NCBI RefSeq assembly: GCF_011388215.1
Contig: NZ_CP049989.1
Coordinates: forward strand, 434,001 to 498,000
Direction: 5' to 3'
DNA: 64,000 bases
From: Hydrogenophaga crocea
GTDB taxonomy: Bacteria > Pseudomonadota > Gammaproteobacteria > Burkholderiales > Burkholderiaceae_C
Shown here: positions 38,924-48,024 of the stretch, piece after piece
Layout: each line of letters opens with the position of its first letter
Numbering within the stretch: the stretch's first letter is position 1
Position numbers and translations under genes: made by a program
Notes under the pieces: model-generated
What the model saw: only the letters and a program-made list of their open reading frames with translations
What the model was told of the DNA's origin: nothing
Database searches by the model: none

Positions 38924-39718
38924 TCAGCTCAATTCATTGCGGTAGTGGCGTGCGTCGGTGCGGTAAAGGCCCCGGCGCAGCTCCATGGGGGTGTCGTTGT
39001 AGGTGAAGGCCAGCCGCTCCACGCTGAGCAGCGGATGGCCAGGCGCGACGGCCAGGCGTTCGGCCGCTTCGGCATCGGCGCTCACGGCCTTGAGCTTCTC
39101 GACCGCGCGCACCATGCGCACGCCGAACTGCGATTCGAACAGCGCGTACATGGGGCCCTTGTCGCTGGCCAGGGTGTCGATGGTGAGCCCTTTGAAGGGG
39201 CCGCCGGGCAGCCAGATCTCTTCGAGGATCGCGGGCGTGCCGCCGAAGGCCAGCACGCGGCGCACCTGCAGCACGCCGTCACCGGTGCGCAGACCGAGCT
39301 GGCGCGCCACCTCGGCGCTCGCGCGCAGGCGGCGGCAGTCGATGATCTGGCGCTCGGCCGGGCCCTGCTCGTCGAGCGTGCCCTGGTCGGGCAGCAGGCG
39401 AAGGAAGCGGAACTGGATGTGCTGCTCGGCGTGGGTGGCCACAAAAGTGCCCTTGCCCTGGCGCCGCACCACGAGGTTGTCGGTGGCGAGTTCGTCGATG
39501 GCCTTGCGCACCGTGCCCTGGCTGACCTTGTAGCGCGCAGCGAGGTCGAACTCGCTCGGGATCATGTCGCCGGGTTTCCACTCGCCGGCCTGCAGGCTGC
39601 GCAGGATCAGACCCTTGATCTGCTGGTACAGCGGACTGAACGCAGGCGCCCCCGACTCGGCAGCGGTGCTGCCATCACCCGGTTGGGTTGTGTCGGAAGG
39701 AGAGGGCGATGTGGCCAT
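38924..39718 (-). CDS. GntR-family regulator with UTRA domain
   Basis: A 264-residue transcription factor of the GntR/HutC type. The winged-helix N-terminus is PLYQQIKGLILRSLQAGEWK, then GDMIPSEFDLAARYKVSQGTVRKAIDELA (about residues 50-85). The UTRA effector-binding domain follows (from about 105 to 260), including GFL-like VLAFGGTPAILEEIWLPG. It sits upstream of sdhC and divergent from mdh, so it is a likely regulator of these TCA genes; the effector is unknown. An AT-rich palindrome lies 40 bases before its ATG and overlaps its probable promoter, suggesting self-repression. A low-complexity tail of 25 residues leads the protein. Confidence 0.88.
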   Translation of the reverse strand: MATSPSPSDTTQPGDGSTAAESGAPAFSPLYQQIKGLILRSLQAGEWKPGDMIPSEFDLAARYKVSQGTVRKAIDELATDNLVVRRQGKGTFVATHAEQHIQFRFLRLLPDQGTLDEQGPAERQIIDCRRLRASAEVARQLGLRTGDGVLQVRRVLAFGGTPAILEEIWLPGGPFKGLTIDTLASDKGPMYALFESQFGVRMVRAVEKLKAVSADAEAAERLAVAPGHPLLSVERLAFTYNDTPMELRRGLYRTDARHYRNELS

Positions 39719-39758
39719 GGGGGGTATGGGCGGCGCGGTGCCGCGGAGGCCAATGATA

Positions 39759-39779
39759 TCTTATATAAGACATAAGACA
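39759..39779. promoter_or_regulatory. Probable GntR operator between gntR and mdh
   Basis: TCTTATATAAGA (39759-39770) is a perfect palindrome, followed by CATAAGAC (39771-39778), which repeats the TAAGAC half. It is strongly AT-rich against the surrounding GC-rich DNA. It overlaps a minus-strand TATAAG that could be the gntR -10 and lies just upstream of the mdh -35. Confidence 0.65.
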
Positions 39780-39781
39780 AA

Positions 39782-39811
39782 TTGACCGCCTAGGGTTTAC
39801 GCGGGTACACT
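39782..39811 (+). promoter_or_regulatory. Candidate mdh promoter
   Basis: TTGACC (39782-39787) and TACACT (39806-39811) are separated by 18 bases. The transcript would have a leader of about 100 bases before the ATG at 39919. The palindromic operator ends four bases upstream of the -35. Confidence 0.6.
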
Positions 39812-39918
39812 CCCGCCCGACTCAAGCCCCGATCGCCGCCACCGATACCCCGCGTGGCGCGCCGTTCCAGCGGCCCCGGTCCCTCCACATTCCAACACCC
39901 ATCCCTGGAGCTCCCACC

Positions 39919-40905
39919 ATGACCAAGAAGCCCGTTCGCGTCGCCGTCACCGGCGCCGCCGGCCAGATCGGCTACGCCCTGCTGTTCCGCATCGCCTCCG
40001 GCGAAATGCTCGGCAAGGACCAGCCCGTGATCCTGCAACTGCTGGAGATCCCGGACGAGAAGGCCCAGAAGGCGCTCAAGGGCGTGATGATGGAACTCGA
40101 AGACTGCGCCTTCCCGCTGCTGGCCGGCATGGAAGCCCACGCCGACCCGATGACCGCCTTCAAGGACACCGACTACGCGCTGCTCGTGGGCGCCCGTCCC
40201 CGCGGCCCCGGCATGGAGCGTGCCGACCTGCTGGCCGCCAACGCCCAGATCTTCACCGCCCAGGGCAAGGCCCTGAACGCCGTGGCCAGCCGCGACGTGA
40301 AGGTGCTGGTGGTCGGCAACCCCGCCAACACCAACGCCTACATCGCCATGAAGAGCGCGCCCAACCTGCCGCGCGAGAACTTCACCGCCATGCTGCGCCT
40401 GGACCACAACCGCGCCGCCAGCCAGATCGCCGCCAAGACCGGTGGCAAGGTCGGCGAGATCGAGAAGCTCACCGTGTGGGGCAACCACTCGCCCACCATG
40501 TACGCCGACTACCGCTTCGCCACCATCGGCGGCAAGAGCGTGAAAGACCTGATCAACGACCAGGTCTGGAACGAAACCGTGTTCCTGCCCACCGTGGGCA
40601 AGCGTGGCGCGGCCATCATCGAAGCGCGTGGCCTGTCGTCGGCCGCCTCGGCCGCCAACGCCGCCATCGACCACATGCGCGACTGGGCCCTGGGCTCCAA
40701 CGGCAGGTGGGTCACCATGGGCGTGCCCTCCAACGGCGAGTACGGCATCCCCAAGGACGTGATGTTCGGCTTCCCGGTGACCACCGAAGGCGGCAAGTAC
40801 AAGATCGTCGAAGGCCTGCCCATCGACGAGTTCAGCCAGAAGTGCATCGACAAGACCCTGGCCGAGCTCGTGGGCGAGCAGGACGGCGTCAAGCACCTGC
40901 TCTGA
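39919..40905 (+). CDS. mdh: Malate dehydrogenase
   Basis: A 328-residue NAD-dependent enzyme of the cytosolic/archaeal-like class found in betaproteobacteria. The dinucleotide-binding motif is [19 protein letters not shown]. The substrate-binding arginines lie in [21 protein letters not shown] is present, and the catalytic histidine is in [17 protein letters not shown]. The ATG at 39919 follows TGGAGCTCCC, an acceptable ribosome-binding site. It is divergent from the GntR gene and followed after 14 bases by the CitE-like lyase, so together with acnB it forms the plus-strand half of the TCA cluster. Confidence 0.97.
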   Translation: MTKKPVRVAVTGAAGQIGYALLFRIASGEMLGKDQPVILQLLEIPDEKAQKALKGVMMELEDCAFPLLAGMEAHADPMTAFKDTDYALLVGARPRGPGMERADLLAANAQIFTAQGKALNAVASRDVKVLVVGNPANTNAYIAMKSAPNLPRENFTAMLRLDHNRAASQIAAKTGGKVGEIEKLTVWGNHSPTMYADYRFATIGGKSVKDLINDQVWNETVFLPTVGKRGAAIIEARGLSSAASAANAAIDHMRDWALGSNGRWVTMGVPSNGEYGIPKDVMFGFPVTTEGGKYKIVEGLPIDEFSQKCIDKTLAELVGEQDGVKHLL

Positions 40906-40919
40906 TCCAGCCCCTGCGC

Positions 40920-41900
40920 GTGAACCCTCGCACCATCCTGCTCGGGCCCCAGGCCGGCGCCATCGCGCTGCCGGTCTGTGACCATTACAGCGGGGTCGAG
41001 GCGCGCATGCGCAAGAGCCTGTCGCTGCAGGCCGAACTCGCCGACGAGTTCGGCGCCTGCGTGTTCGACGTCACCCTGGACTGCGAAGACGGCGCCCCGG
41101 TGGGCGGCGAGGCCGAACACGCCGCGCTGGTCACCGAACTCGCGCTGTCGGCGCCACCGGGTGCGCGCGTCGCGGTGCGCGTGCACGCGGTCGACCACCC
41201 GGCTTTCGAGGCCGACATCGCCCACATCGTGGGCCGCGCGGGCGCCCGGCTGTGCCACGTGATGCTGCCCAAGGTCGAATCGGTGGCCGACGTGGACCGC
41301 GCCGCGGCCCTGCTCGATGCGGCTGGCGCCCCCACGCTCGCGCTGCACGCGCTCATCGAATCGCCCGCCGCGGTGCACCGCGCCTTCGACATCGCGGCCC
41401 ACCCGCGTCTGCAGAGCCTGAGCTTCGGCCTGATGGATTTCGTGTCCGCGCACGGCGGGGCCATACCCTCGGCCGGCATGAGCTCGCAGGGCCAGTTCAG
41501 CCACCCGCTGGTGCTGCGCGCCAAGATCGAGATCGCCAGCGCCTGCCACGCGCACGGCAAGGTGCCCGCGCACGGCGTGGTCACCGAGTTCAAGGACCTG
41601 GCCGCGCTGCAGACCGCTGCGCGCCGCGCCGCGCACGAACTCGGGTTCACGCGCATGTGGAGCATCCACCCCGACCAGATCCGCCCCATCGTCGCGGCCT
41701 TCACGCCCGCGGCCGACGAGGTGGACGAAGCCGCCACCGTCATCGAGCGCGCCGCTGCCGCGGCCTGGGCGCCGGTGCAGGTGGGTGGCCGCCTGCACGA
41801 CCGCGCGAGCTACCGCTACTACTGGCAGGTGCTCGAACGCGCCCAACGCACCGGGCGCGGCCTGCCCGCGCCGGTGCAAGCCCTGTTCGCCGCCACCTGA
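40920..41900 (+). CDS. HpcH/HpaI-CitE family lyase
   Basis: A 326-residue TIM-barrel protein related to the citrate lyase beta subunit and malyl-CoA or citramalyl-CoA lyases. The family motifs are [19 protein letters not shown] near residue 48, [11 protein letters not shown] for metal and substrate contact, and [16 protein letters not shown]. The start is GTG at 40920, because the conserved segment [20 protein letters not shown] lies upstream of the first ATG (41007). No citrate lyase alpha or gamma genes are nearby, so it is more likely a CoA-ester lyase than true citrate lyase. It is placed between mdh and acnB, in apparent operon. Confidence 0.87.
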   Translation: MNPRTILLGPQAGAIALPVCDHYSGVEARMRKSLSLQAELADEFGACVFDVTLDCEDGAPVGGEAEHAALVTELALSAPPGARVAVRVHAVDHPAFEADIAHIVGRAGARLCHVMLPKVESVADVDRAAALLDAAGAPTLALHALIESPAAVHRAFDIAAHPRLQSLSFGLMDFVSAHGGAIPSAGMSSQGQFSHPLVLRAKIEIASACHAHGKVPAHGVVTEFKDLAALQTAARRAAHELGFTRMWSIHPDQIRPIVAAFTPAADEVDEAATVIERAAAAAWAPVQVGGRLHDRASYRYYWQVLERAQRTGRGLPAPVQALFAAT

Positions 41901-41932
41901 CCCCTCATTTGTTTGTCCCACGGAGAAACCCC

Positions 41933-44533
41933 ATGTCCAACTTCCTCGCCGACTACCGCGCCCACGCCGCCGAACGCGCCGCGCTGGGCATTCCGCCGCT
42001 GCCGCTTTCGGCGCAGCAGGTGGCCGACCTGATCGAGCTGATCAAGACCCCGCCCGGTGGCGAAGAAGCCTTCCTGCTGGAGCTGCTCACGCACCGCGTG
42101 CCGCCCGGCGTGGACGACGCGGCCAAGGTCAAAGCCAGCTTCCTGGCGGCCGTGGCCCACGGCGACATTCAGGTGGGCCTGATCGACAAGGCCAAGGCCA
42201 CCGAGCTGCTGGGCACCATGGTGGGCGGCTACAACGTGCACCCGCTGATCGAGCTGCTCGACGACCCGGGCGTGGCCGCCGTGGCGGCCGAGGGCCTGAA
42301 GAAGACCCTGCTGATGTTCGACTACTTCAACGACGTGGCGGCCAAGGCCAAGGCCGGCAACGCCAAGGCGCAGGAAGTGATGAAGAGCTGGGCCGATGCC
42401 GAGTGGTTCACCTCGCGCCCCGAAGTGCCCAAGAGCATCACCGTCACCGTGTTCAAGGTGCCCGGCGAGACCAACACCGACGACCTCTCGCCCGCGCCCG
42501 ATGCGTGGAGCCGCCCGGACATCCCGCTGCACTACCTCGCCATGCTCAAGAACACGCGTGCCGACGCGGCGTTCAAGCCCGAGGAAGACGGCAAGCGCGG
42601 CCCGATGCAGTTCATCGAGGACCTCAAAAAGAAGGGCCACCTCGTGGCCTACGTGGGCGACGTGGTGGGCACCGGCTCCTCGCGCAAGTCGGCCACCAAC
42701 TCGGTGATCTGGGCCACGGGCCAGGACATCCCCTTCGTGCCCAACAAACGCTTTGGCGGCGTCACGCTCGGCGGCAAGATCGCGCCCATCTTCTTCAACA
42801 CGCAGGAAGACTCGGGCTCGCTGCCGATCGAAGTGGACGTGAGCAAGCTCGAAATGGGTGACGTGATCGAGGTGCTGCCCTACGACGGCAAGATCACCAA
42901 GAACGGCGCCGAGGTGGCGACGTTCGCGCTCAAGAGCGACGTGCTGCTCGACGAGGTGCGTGCCGGCGGCCGCATCAACCTCATCATCGGCCGCAGCCTG
43001 ACCGCCAAGGCGCGCGAGTTCCTGGGCCTGCCGGCCTCCACCGCGTTCCGCCTGCCGCAGGCCCCGGCCGCGAGCAAGGCCGGCTTCACGCTGGCGCAGA
43101 AGATGGTGGGCCGCGCGGTCGGTCTGCCCGAAGGCCAGGGCGTGCGCCCCGGCACCTACTGCGAGCCCAAGATGACCACCGTGGGCAGCCAGGACACCAC
43201 CGGCCCCATGACGCGCGACGAACTGAAAGACCTGGCCTGCCTGGGCTTCAGCGCCGACCTCGTGATGCAGTCGTTCTGCCACACCGCGGCCTATCCCAAG
43301 CCCGTGGACGTGAAGACCCACCGCGAGCTGCCCGCCTTCATCAGCAACCGCGGCGGCGTGGCCCTGCGCCCCGGCGACGGTGTGATCCACAGCTGGCTCA
43401 ACCGCCTGCTGCTGCCCGACACCGTGGGCACCGGTGGCGACTCGCACACCCGCTTCCCGATCGGCATCAGCTTCCCCGCCGGCTCGGGCCTCGTGGCCTT
43501 CGGCGCCGCCACCGGCGTGATGCCGCTGGACATGCCCGAGTCGGTGCTGGTGCGCTTCAAGGGCCAGATGCAGCCCGGCGTGACGCTGCGCGATCTGGTG
43601 CACGCGATCCCGCTGTACGCCATCAAGGCCGGTCTGCTGACCGTGGCCAAGGCCGGCAAGAAGAACGTGTTCTCGGGCCGCATCCTCGAGATCGAAGGGC
43701 TGCCCGACCTCAAGGTGGAACAGGCCTTCGAGCTGTCCGACGCGAGCGCCGAGCGCTCGGCCGCGGGCTGCACCATCAAGCTCAACCCCGAGCCGATCAA
43801 GGAATACCTCACCAGCAACATCGTGCTGATGAAGAACATGATCGCCGACGGCTACCAGGACGCCAAAACCCTGCAGCGCCGCATCGAGAAGGTCGAGGCC
43901 TGGCTGGCGAACCCGCAGCTGCTCGAAGCCGACAAGGACGCCGAGTACGCGGCCGTGATCGAGATCGATCTGGCCGACATCAAGGAGCCCATCGTCTGCT
44001 GCCCGAACGACCCGGACGACGCCAAGTTCATGTCCGAAGTGGCCGGCACCAAGATCGACGAAGCCTTCATTGGCAGCTGCATGACCAACATCGGCCACTT
44101 CCGCGCCGCGGCCAAGCTGCTGGGCGGCCAGCGCGACATCCCGGTGAAGCTGTGGGTGGCGCCGCCCACCAAGATGGACCAGAGCGAGCTGATCAAGGAA
44201 GGCCACTACGCGGCCTTCGGCACCGCCGGTGCACGCACCGAAATGCCCGGCTGCAGCCTGTGCATGGGCAACCAGGCCCAGGTGCGCGAAGGCGCCACGG
44301 TGGTCAGCACCAGCACCCGCAACTTCCCGAACCGCCTGGGCAAGAACACCAACGTGTTCCTGGCCTCGGCCGAACTGGCGGCCATCGCGTCCAAGCTGGG
44401 CCGCATCCCGACCGTGGCCGAGTACCACGCCGAGATGGGCATCATCAACAAGGACGCCGCCAGCGTGTACCGCTACATGAACTTCGACCAGATCGAGGAG
44501 TACGCGGACGTGGCCAAGGGCGTGACGGCCTGA
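41933..44533 (+). CDS. acnB: Bifunctional aconitate hydratase 2 / 2-methylisocitrate dehydratase
   Basis: An 866-residue AcnB with the family's order: N-terminal HEAT-like domain (about 1-160), swivelling domain with [13 protein letters not shown] (about 245), then the 4Fe-4S core. The cluster cysteines are in [14 protein letters not shown] and [17 protein letters not shown] near the end. [20 protein letters not shown] is the active-site histidine region. GGAGAAACCCC precedes the ATG at 41933. It catalyses citrate to isocitrate and may serve the methylcitrate cycle. A bidirectional terminator follows. Confidence 0.97.
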   Translation: MSNFLADYRAHAAERAALGIPPLPLSAQQVADLIELIKTPPGGEEAFLLELLTHRVPPGVDDAAKVKASFLAAVAHGDIQVGLIDKAKATELLGTMVGGYNVHPLIELLDDPGVAAVAAEGLKKTLLMFDYFNDVAAKAKAGNAKAQEVMKSWADAEWFTSRPEVPKSITVTVFKVPGETNTDDLSPAPDAWSRPDIPLHYLAMLKNTRADAAFKPEEDGKRGPMQFIEDLKKKGHLVAYVGDVVGTGSSRKSATNSVIWATGQDIPFVPNKRFGGVTLGGKIAPIFFNTQEDSGSLPIEVDVSKLEMGDVIEVLPYDGKITKNGAEVATFALKSDVLLDEVRAGGRINLIIGRSLTAKAREFLGLPASTAFRLPQAPAASKAGFTLAQKMVGRAVGLPEGQGVRPGTYCEPKMTTVGSQDTTGPMTRDELKDLACLGFSADLVMQSFCHTAAYPKPVDVKTHRELPAFISNRGGVALRPGDGVIHSWLNRLLLPDTVGTGGDSHTRFPIGISFPAGSGLVAFGAATGVMPLDMPESVLVRFKGQMQPGVTLRDLVHAIPLYAIKAGLLTVAKAGKKNVFSGRILEIEGLPDLKVEQAFELSDASAERSAAGCTIKLNPEPIKEYLTSNIVLMKNMIADGYQDAKTLQRRIEKVEAWLANPQLLEADKDAEYAAVIEIDLADIKEPIVCCPNDPDDAKFMSEVAGTKIDEAFIGSCMTNIGHFRAAAKLLGGQRDIPVKLWVAPPTKMDQSELIKEGHYAAFGTAGARTEMPGCSLCMGNQAQVREGATVVSTSTRNFPNRLGKNTNVFLASAELAAIASKLGRIPTVAEYHAEMGIINKDAASVYRYMNFDQIEEYADVAKGVTA

Positions 44534-44562
44534 GGACGGTTGTCCGTCGCCCAAACAGAAAA

Positions 44563-44589
44563 GGGCGCCCCCATGGGGGCGCCCTTTTT
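44563..44589. terminator. Bidirectional terminator between acnB and the candidate effector gene
   Basis: GGGCGCCCCCATGGGGGCGCCC (44563-44584) is a perfect palindrome with T5 after it on the plus strand and AAAA before it, giving TTTT on the minus strand. The genes on both sides converge on it, so it can end both. Confidence 0.88.
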
Positions 44590-44609
44590 CATGGGCCTTT
44601 GGCGCTCGC

Positions 44610-46529
44610 TCAGCGCTTTGCGAACACCGATCTGATCTGCCGAAGCGCATCCCCGGGGAAATCTTTGAGCCTGCGGCCAGAGGTGTCTTCCTTCACACCC
44701 CGCGTTGGGGCAAAGGGGCTGCCTTTTGTGCTCGCCAAAGCTTCAGCGATTTCCTGGGCAGAGGACTCCACATTTGATGGCGTCTGCTTGGAGCGGGGGA
44801 AACTGGTCATGTACTTCAAGCCCATGTTGCGGCTCAACGCCTTTCGCCTGGCTGCGGTGACTTGTTCGAGCTCTTGAAGGTTCTTCACCGCGTGGTCACT
44901 CGACAAAGGCGCCCCCGTCGTCTGTTTGGGTTCCTTATCCAGGCGCTTCGTCTGGGCCATCAAGCGTTCGCTTTCTTGCCTGTCTTTTTCCTGTCTTGCG
45001 TCCAATTCTTCGATCGTGGCTTTCAGCTTTGCATCCGATTCGTCATGGATCTTTTGCGCGGCTTCATTCGCCGCACGAAGCGCGTCGACTTCCTTTCCCA
45101 TCTTTCGGGCTGTGCGTTTCACGGCATCGAGGCCTGAATCCTTCGGCGCTTGGGCGGGATTGCGCGGATCCTGGGCGACGCGTTGCCGCAGTTCCTCGAG
45201 CAGTTCAGGTGAAGGATGCAGGCTGTTGAATATGGGGTTGACGCTTTTTTCCGTCGATTCGGCTGCTGGTGGACTGTCATTCTTGCCGGTCGACGGCTTT
45301 GCGGATTTGATCTGCTGCTTTCGAAGAGCCTGGAACTCAGCATCCGGCATGTCAATGATGCTTTCGACCGTGTCTTGAAGCTGTGTTGCGGTCGTTGGAC
45401 TCAATGCATGGGGGCGATCGTCGCTTTGGGATTCGTCTTCCTCCGCAGGCCCTGAATCGTCGGCTTGTCGCGAAGTTGCCAAGGCGGAGGAGGAAGTCTG
45501 TGGAATCCCTGCAGCGTTGGTGGCGCTGCCAAAAAGACCGCCTTGGGTTTCAACAACCTGTTTGAAGCCGCTGACCAGATATTCAACTTCATCGTTGACA
45601 TCTTCGTCCGCCACAACAAGATTCCTTTGTGCGATCTCCAGCGACCTCACCATCTCATCGAGGCCATCGCCAGCGCTTTCGTCTTCGTTCAAGGCTTGAT
45701 ACAGGGTGACCAAGTCGGGGGGCAAGCCGTCAAAGGCAGTCGCGGCCTCCTGCTGCAACTGTGGAGCCACCTTCACACCGGCTGTGCAGGCCGCTCGTTG
45801 TGCGGGCTTGGGCAGCATTTCGATCTCGTTGATAAGCTGATCCAGTTCGACATCCACGCGCTTCGAGCTCGCTTGCACAGCCAGCCGGTTGGCCTCGGCG
45901 GCATGGGCTTTCGCCAGTGCCGTGGTTTCCGCGCTTGCAATCCGGGCAAGCGAAACACAATCCTGGGACGCTTGCGAGAAAACGGCTTTCAGGCCATCGA
46001 ACTTGTCCGATTCATAGCCAGACGCTTTGATCGCTTCGTCAAGCATCTTTTGCAGGCCGGCATAAAACACAGTCATGTCTGTGCAGATCGCCACGCTTTT
46101 CTGGCGGGCAGCGATCGCAGGATCGTCCGAGTAAACCCTGGCCGTTGAGATCGGCGGGTATGGGATCAAGTCTTGTGGCGGTTCGGGTTGGGTCGAGTCT
46201 TCGTGCAATTCGAAGAGCTCGGGCGGATCGAAAAGCTTCTCGTCCCAAGCGCCACGGCAGGCTTGTACGAGTTGGTTGTCCGGATGGTCGTTCAAACCCA
46301 GGGCTTCTGTGGTCGAGCGATGCGCCAAGGAATCGTCCATCGTCGCGTCGCTCGAACCGACCATGCCTTCACTCAAGAGAAGCGTCTTGGCGCTCCCCGT
46401 GTCGACCGGCCTTGTTTCTTCACGGCCGTTCTCGATGGGCGTGAGGTTGGGGCTGATGCCCACGGTTTTGGGTTGGAGCGGTTTGGAGTGGCCCGGTCTT
46501 CTGAAAATGAGGTTGTCGCTTCGGGGCAT
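44610..46529 (-). CDS. Uncharacterised 639-residue protein, candidate type III effector
   Basis: No family was recognised. The base composition is clearly lower in GC than the neighbouring genes, with more A/T at third positions, a sign of transfer. The N-terminus (MPRSDNLIFRRPGHSKPLQP and on) is polar and rich in Ser, Thr and Pro, without a Sec signal or membrane helix. A central region (about 190-300) is helical; 330-440 is low-complexity; about 470-560 is charged and likely coiled coil (AARKMGKEVDALRAANEAAQ-like, ARQEKDRQESERLMAQTKRL). It follows a CesT-like chaperone gene by 24 bases and has GGAAG eight bases before its ATG. Chaperone first, then a large polar partner, is the usual layout of type III effectors; secretion is inferred. 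It could instead be a phage- or plasmid-derived coiled-coil protein. Confidence 0.6.
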   Translation of the reverse strand: MPRSDNLIFRRPGHSKPLQPKTVGISPNLTPIENGREETRPVDTGSAKTLLLSEGMVGSSDATMDDSLAHRSTTEALGLNDHPDNQLVQACRGAWDEKLFDPPELFELHEDSTQPEPPQDLIPYPPISTARVYSDDPAIAARQKSVAICTDMTVFYAGLQKMLDEAIKASGYESDKFDGLKAVFSQASQDCVSLARIASAETTALAKAHAAEANRLAVQASSKRVDVELDQLINEIEMLPKPAQRAACTAGVKVAPQLQQEAATAFDGLPPDLVTLYQALNEDESAGDGLDEMVRSLEIAQRNLVVADEDVNDEVEYLVSGFKQVVETQGGLFGSATNAAGIPQTSSSALATSRQADDSGPAEEDESQSDDRPHALSPTTATQLQDTVESIIDMPDAEFQALRKQQIKSAKPSTGKNDSPPAAESTEKSVNPIFNSLHPSPELLEELRQRVAQDPRNPAQAPKDSGLDAVKRTARKMGKEVDALRAANEAAQKIHDESDAKLKATIEELDARQEKDRQESERLMAQTKRLDKEPKQTTGAPLSSDHAVKNLQELEQVTAARRKALSRNMGLKYMTSFPRSKQTPSNVESSAQEIAEALASTKGSPFAPTRGVKEDTSGRRLKDFPGDALRQIRSVFAKR

Positions 46530-46553
46530 GGGGCTTCCGTTCAGGTGAGAGGT

Positions 46554-47021
46554 TCAGGCGCGCACGGCCGCGCTTTGCAGCAAGGCGGCGCGGTGGTCTT
46601 TGTCCAGCGAGAGATCGTTCGATGCACCGAGATCGCGCCGCCAATCGAGCACCTGCCCTGCGGTGTCGCGCACCAGCTGCGCGAGCCAGTCTTCTGGCGC
46701 CACGCCCTGATGGGGCGGCGTGGCCGTGAGGCACAGCAGCGTGGTCTTGCGCATGGCGTGAAAGCCGAAACGCAGGTTGGGGTGGTCGGTGGTCATGAGC
46801 TGCAGCGTGAGCAGGTGCTCGTGCACCGCGGCGCGCTGGGCTTCGGGGAAAAGGGCGATTTCGGCCAGCAGCAGGAAGTGGGCGCTGGGCTCGCGGTGGT
46901 GCAGTTCGATGTGCACGCCGTCGAGCGTGACGGTGTGGCCCCGGCCCAGGGCATGGGGATCGGCCAGGTTCAGCGCCAGGCTGGCACGGTGGCACAGGGT
47001 GTCGAACTGCTCACGGGTCAT
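46554..47021 (-). CDS. CesT-like type III secretion chaperone
   Basis: A 155-residue protein with the CesT/DspF chaperone pattern: an N-terminal helix (TREQFDTLCHRASLALNLAD), then strands VTLDGVHIELHHREPSAHFL, a helix with AAVHEHLLTLQL, a strand pair LRFGFHAMRKTTLLCLTAT, and the terminal helix EDWLAQLVRDTAGQVLDWRR. The beta-strand and helix order and the small size fit class I chaperones. The match was made by eye, so it is good but not certain; the isoelectric balance is less acidic than usual. It is cotranscribed with the large gene downstream. No secretion apparatus gene is in the window. Confidence 0.7.
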   Translation of the reverse strand: MTREQFDTLCHRASLALNLADPHALGRGHTVTLDGVHIELHHREPSAHFLLLAEIALFPEAQRAAVHEHLLTLQLMTTDHPNLRFGFHAMRKTTLLCLTATPPHQGVAPEDWLAQLVRDTAGQVLDWRRDLGASNDLSLDKDHRAALLQSAAVRA

Positions 47022-47050
47022 GGCGGGGCGCGGGTGGGCTGCGTCCTGCC

Positions 47051-47078
47051 TCAGTAACCCGTCCCGGGGAGCGGTTCC
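47051..47078 (-). promoter_or_regulatory. Hrp-box-like sequence upstream of the chaperone gene
   Basis: On the minus strand GGAACC (complement of 47073-47078), 15 bases, then TTACTGA (complement of 47051-47057). The HrpL consensus is GGAACC-N15/16-CCACNNA; the first element is exact and ACNNA of the second matches, but the two leading C are T. It ends 29 bases before the chaperone ATG. Confidence 0.3.
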
Positions 47079-47102
47079 GGCCCTCCCGGGCCGGCGGGTC
47101 GA

Positions 47103-47912
47103 TCAGCCGGCGCTGGCCAGCGCCCTCAGCCGTTCGGCCGTGGCCTCGTCGGCGGGGAAGAAGGTCTCCAGCGCCAGTTCCTGCAGGGTGATGTCGACCG
47201 CCGTGCCGAAGACCGTGGTGGTGCTCACGAGGTGGAGTTCGCCCACGGGGGTGTCGAAGCGGAATGGCATGAGCACACCCAGGTGCTCGCCGGGCAGCGC
47301 CGCGTCGGCCGCAGGCGGCGGCGCCGGCAGTGCGCGCAGCTCCTCGGCCAGCGTGGCCAGCACGCCGTCGCCCGTGGCGGCGATCTGCTGGCGCAGGCGC
47401 TCCAGCAAGTGCTCGCGCCATTGCGGCAGGTTGTGGATGCGCGGCGCCAGGCCTTGCGGGTGCAGGCTCAGGCGCAGCACGTTCACGGGCGGCTGCAGCA
47501 GCGCAGGCGCCACGCCCTGCAGGAGCAGCGGCACGAGCCGGTTGTGCATCACGAGGTTCCAGTGGCGGTCCATGGCCAGGGCGGGCCAGGGCTCGTGCGC
47601 ATCGAGGATGCGCTGCACCGCCGCGCGTGCCGCCGCCATGGCCGGATCGTCGAGCGCACGCTCGCGGTACATGGGCGCATAGCCCGCGGCCACCAGCAGG
47701 GCGTTGCGTTCGCGGGGCGGCAGCTGCAGGCGTTCGGCCAGGCGCATCACCATTTCGCGGCTCGGGCTGGCGCGGCCGGTTTCCACGCAGCTCAGGTGGC
47801 GCGTGGACACCTCGGCCTGCAGCGCGAGTTCGAGTTGGCTCAGGCGGCGGCGCTGGCGCCACTGGCGCAGGCGTTCGCCGAAGGGGGCGGGGGCGGCGTG
47901 GTGGGCGTGCAT
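47103..47912 (-). CDS. XRE-family regulator with MmyB-like ligand domain
   Basis: A 269-residue regulator. The helix-turn-helix is FGERLRQWRQRRRLSQLELA, then LQAEVSTRHLSCVETGRASPSREMVMRLAERL (residues about 10-65). The C-terminal MmyB-like domain contains NALLVAAGYAPMYRERALDD and the characteristic WPALAMDRHWNLVMHNRLVP. Members of this family often control one divergent neighbour; here it is a four-helix membrane protein at 48025. The ATG at 47912 is preferred, as the frame upstream has no homology. A GC-rich inverted repeat without a T-run follows the stop. Confidence 0.9.
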   Translation of the reverse strand: MHAHHAAPAPFGERLRQWRQRRRLSQLELALQAEVSTRHLSCVETGRASPSREMVMRLAERLQLPPRERNALLVAAGYAPMYRERALDDPAMAAARAAVQRILDAHEPWPALAMDRHWNLVMHNRLVPLLLQGVAPALLQPPVNVLRLSLHPQGLAPRIHNLPQWREHLLERLRQQIAATGDGVLATLAEELRALPAPPPAADAALPGEHLGVLMPFRFDTPVGELHLVSTTTVFGTAVDITLQELALETFFPADEATAERLRALASAG

Positions 47913-47943
47913 GGGGCCATGGTAGGGCGGGCGTGCGCGGCCG

Positions 47944-47964
47944 CCATGACCTGCGGGGTCATGG
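47944..47964. promoter_or_regulatory. Palindrome between the XRE gene and its divergent neighbour
   Basis: CCATGACC (47944-47951), TGCGG, and GGTCATGG (47957-47964) form a perfect eight-base inverted repeat in the 112-base divergent region. It is a candidate operator for the XRE regulator. Confidence 0.55.
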
Positions 47965-48024
47965 ACCCGCTGCGGGGGCATGGCCACCATGGGCCGCCTG
48001 TTCAACCCCCTCAGGAGATCCTCC

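Noticed and set aside
47077..47094. Inverted repeat CCGGCCC-TCCC-GGGCCGG after the XRE gene as a terminator
   Set aside because: The stem is perfect but no T-run follows on either strand. It overlaps the Hrp-box-like sequence, and its role remains unclear.
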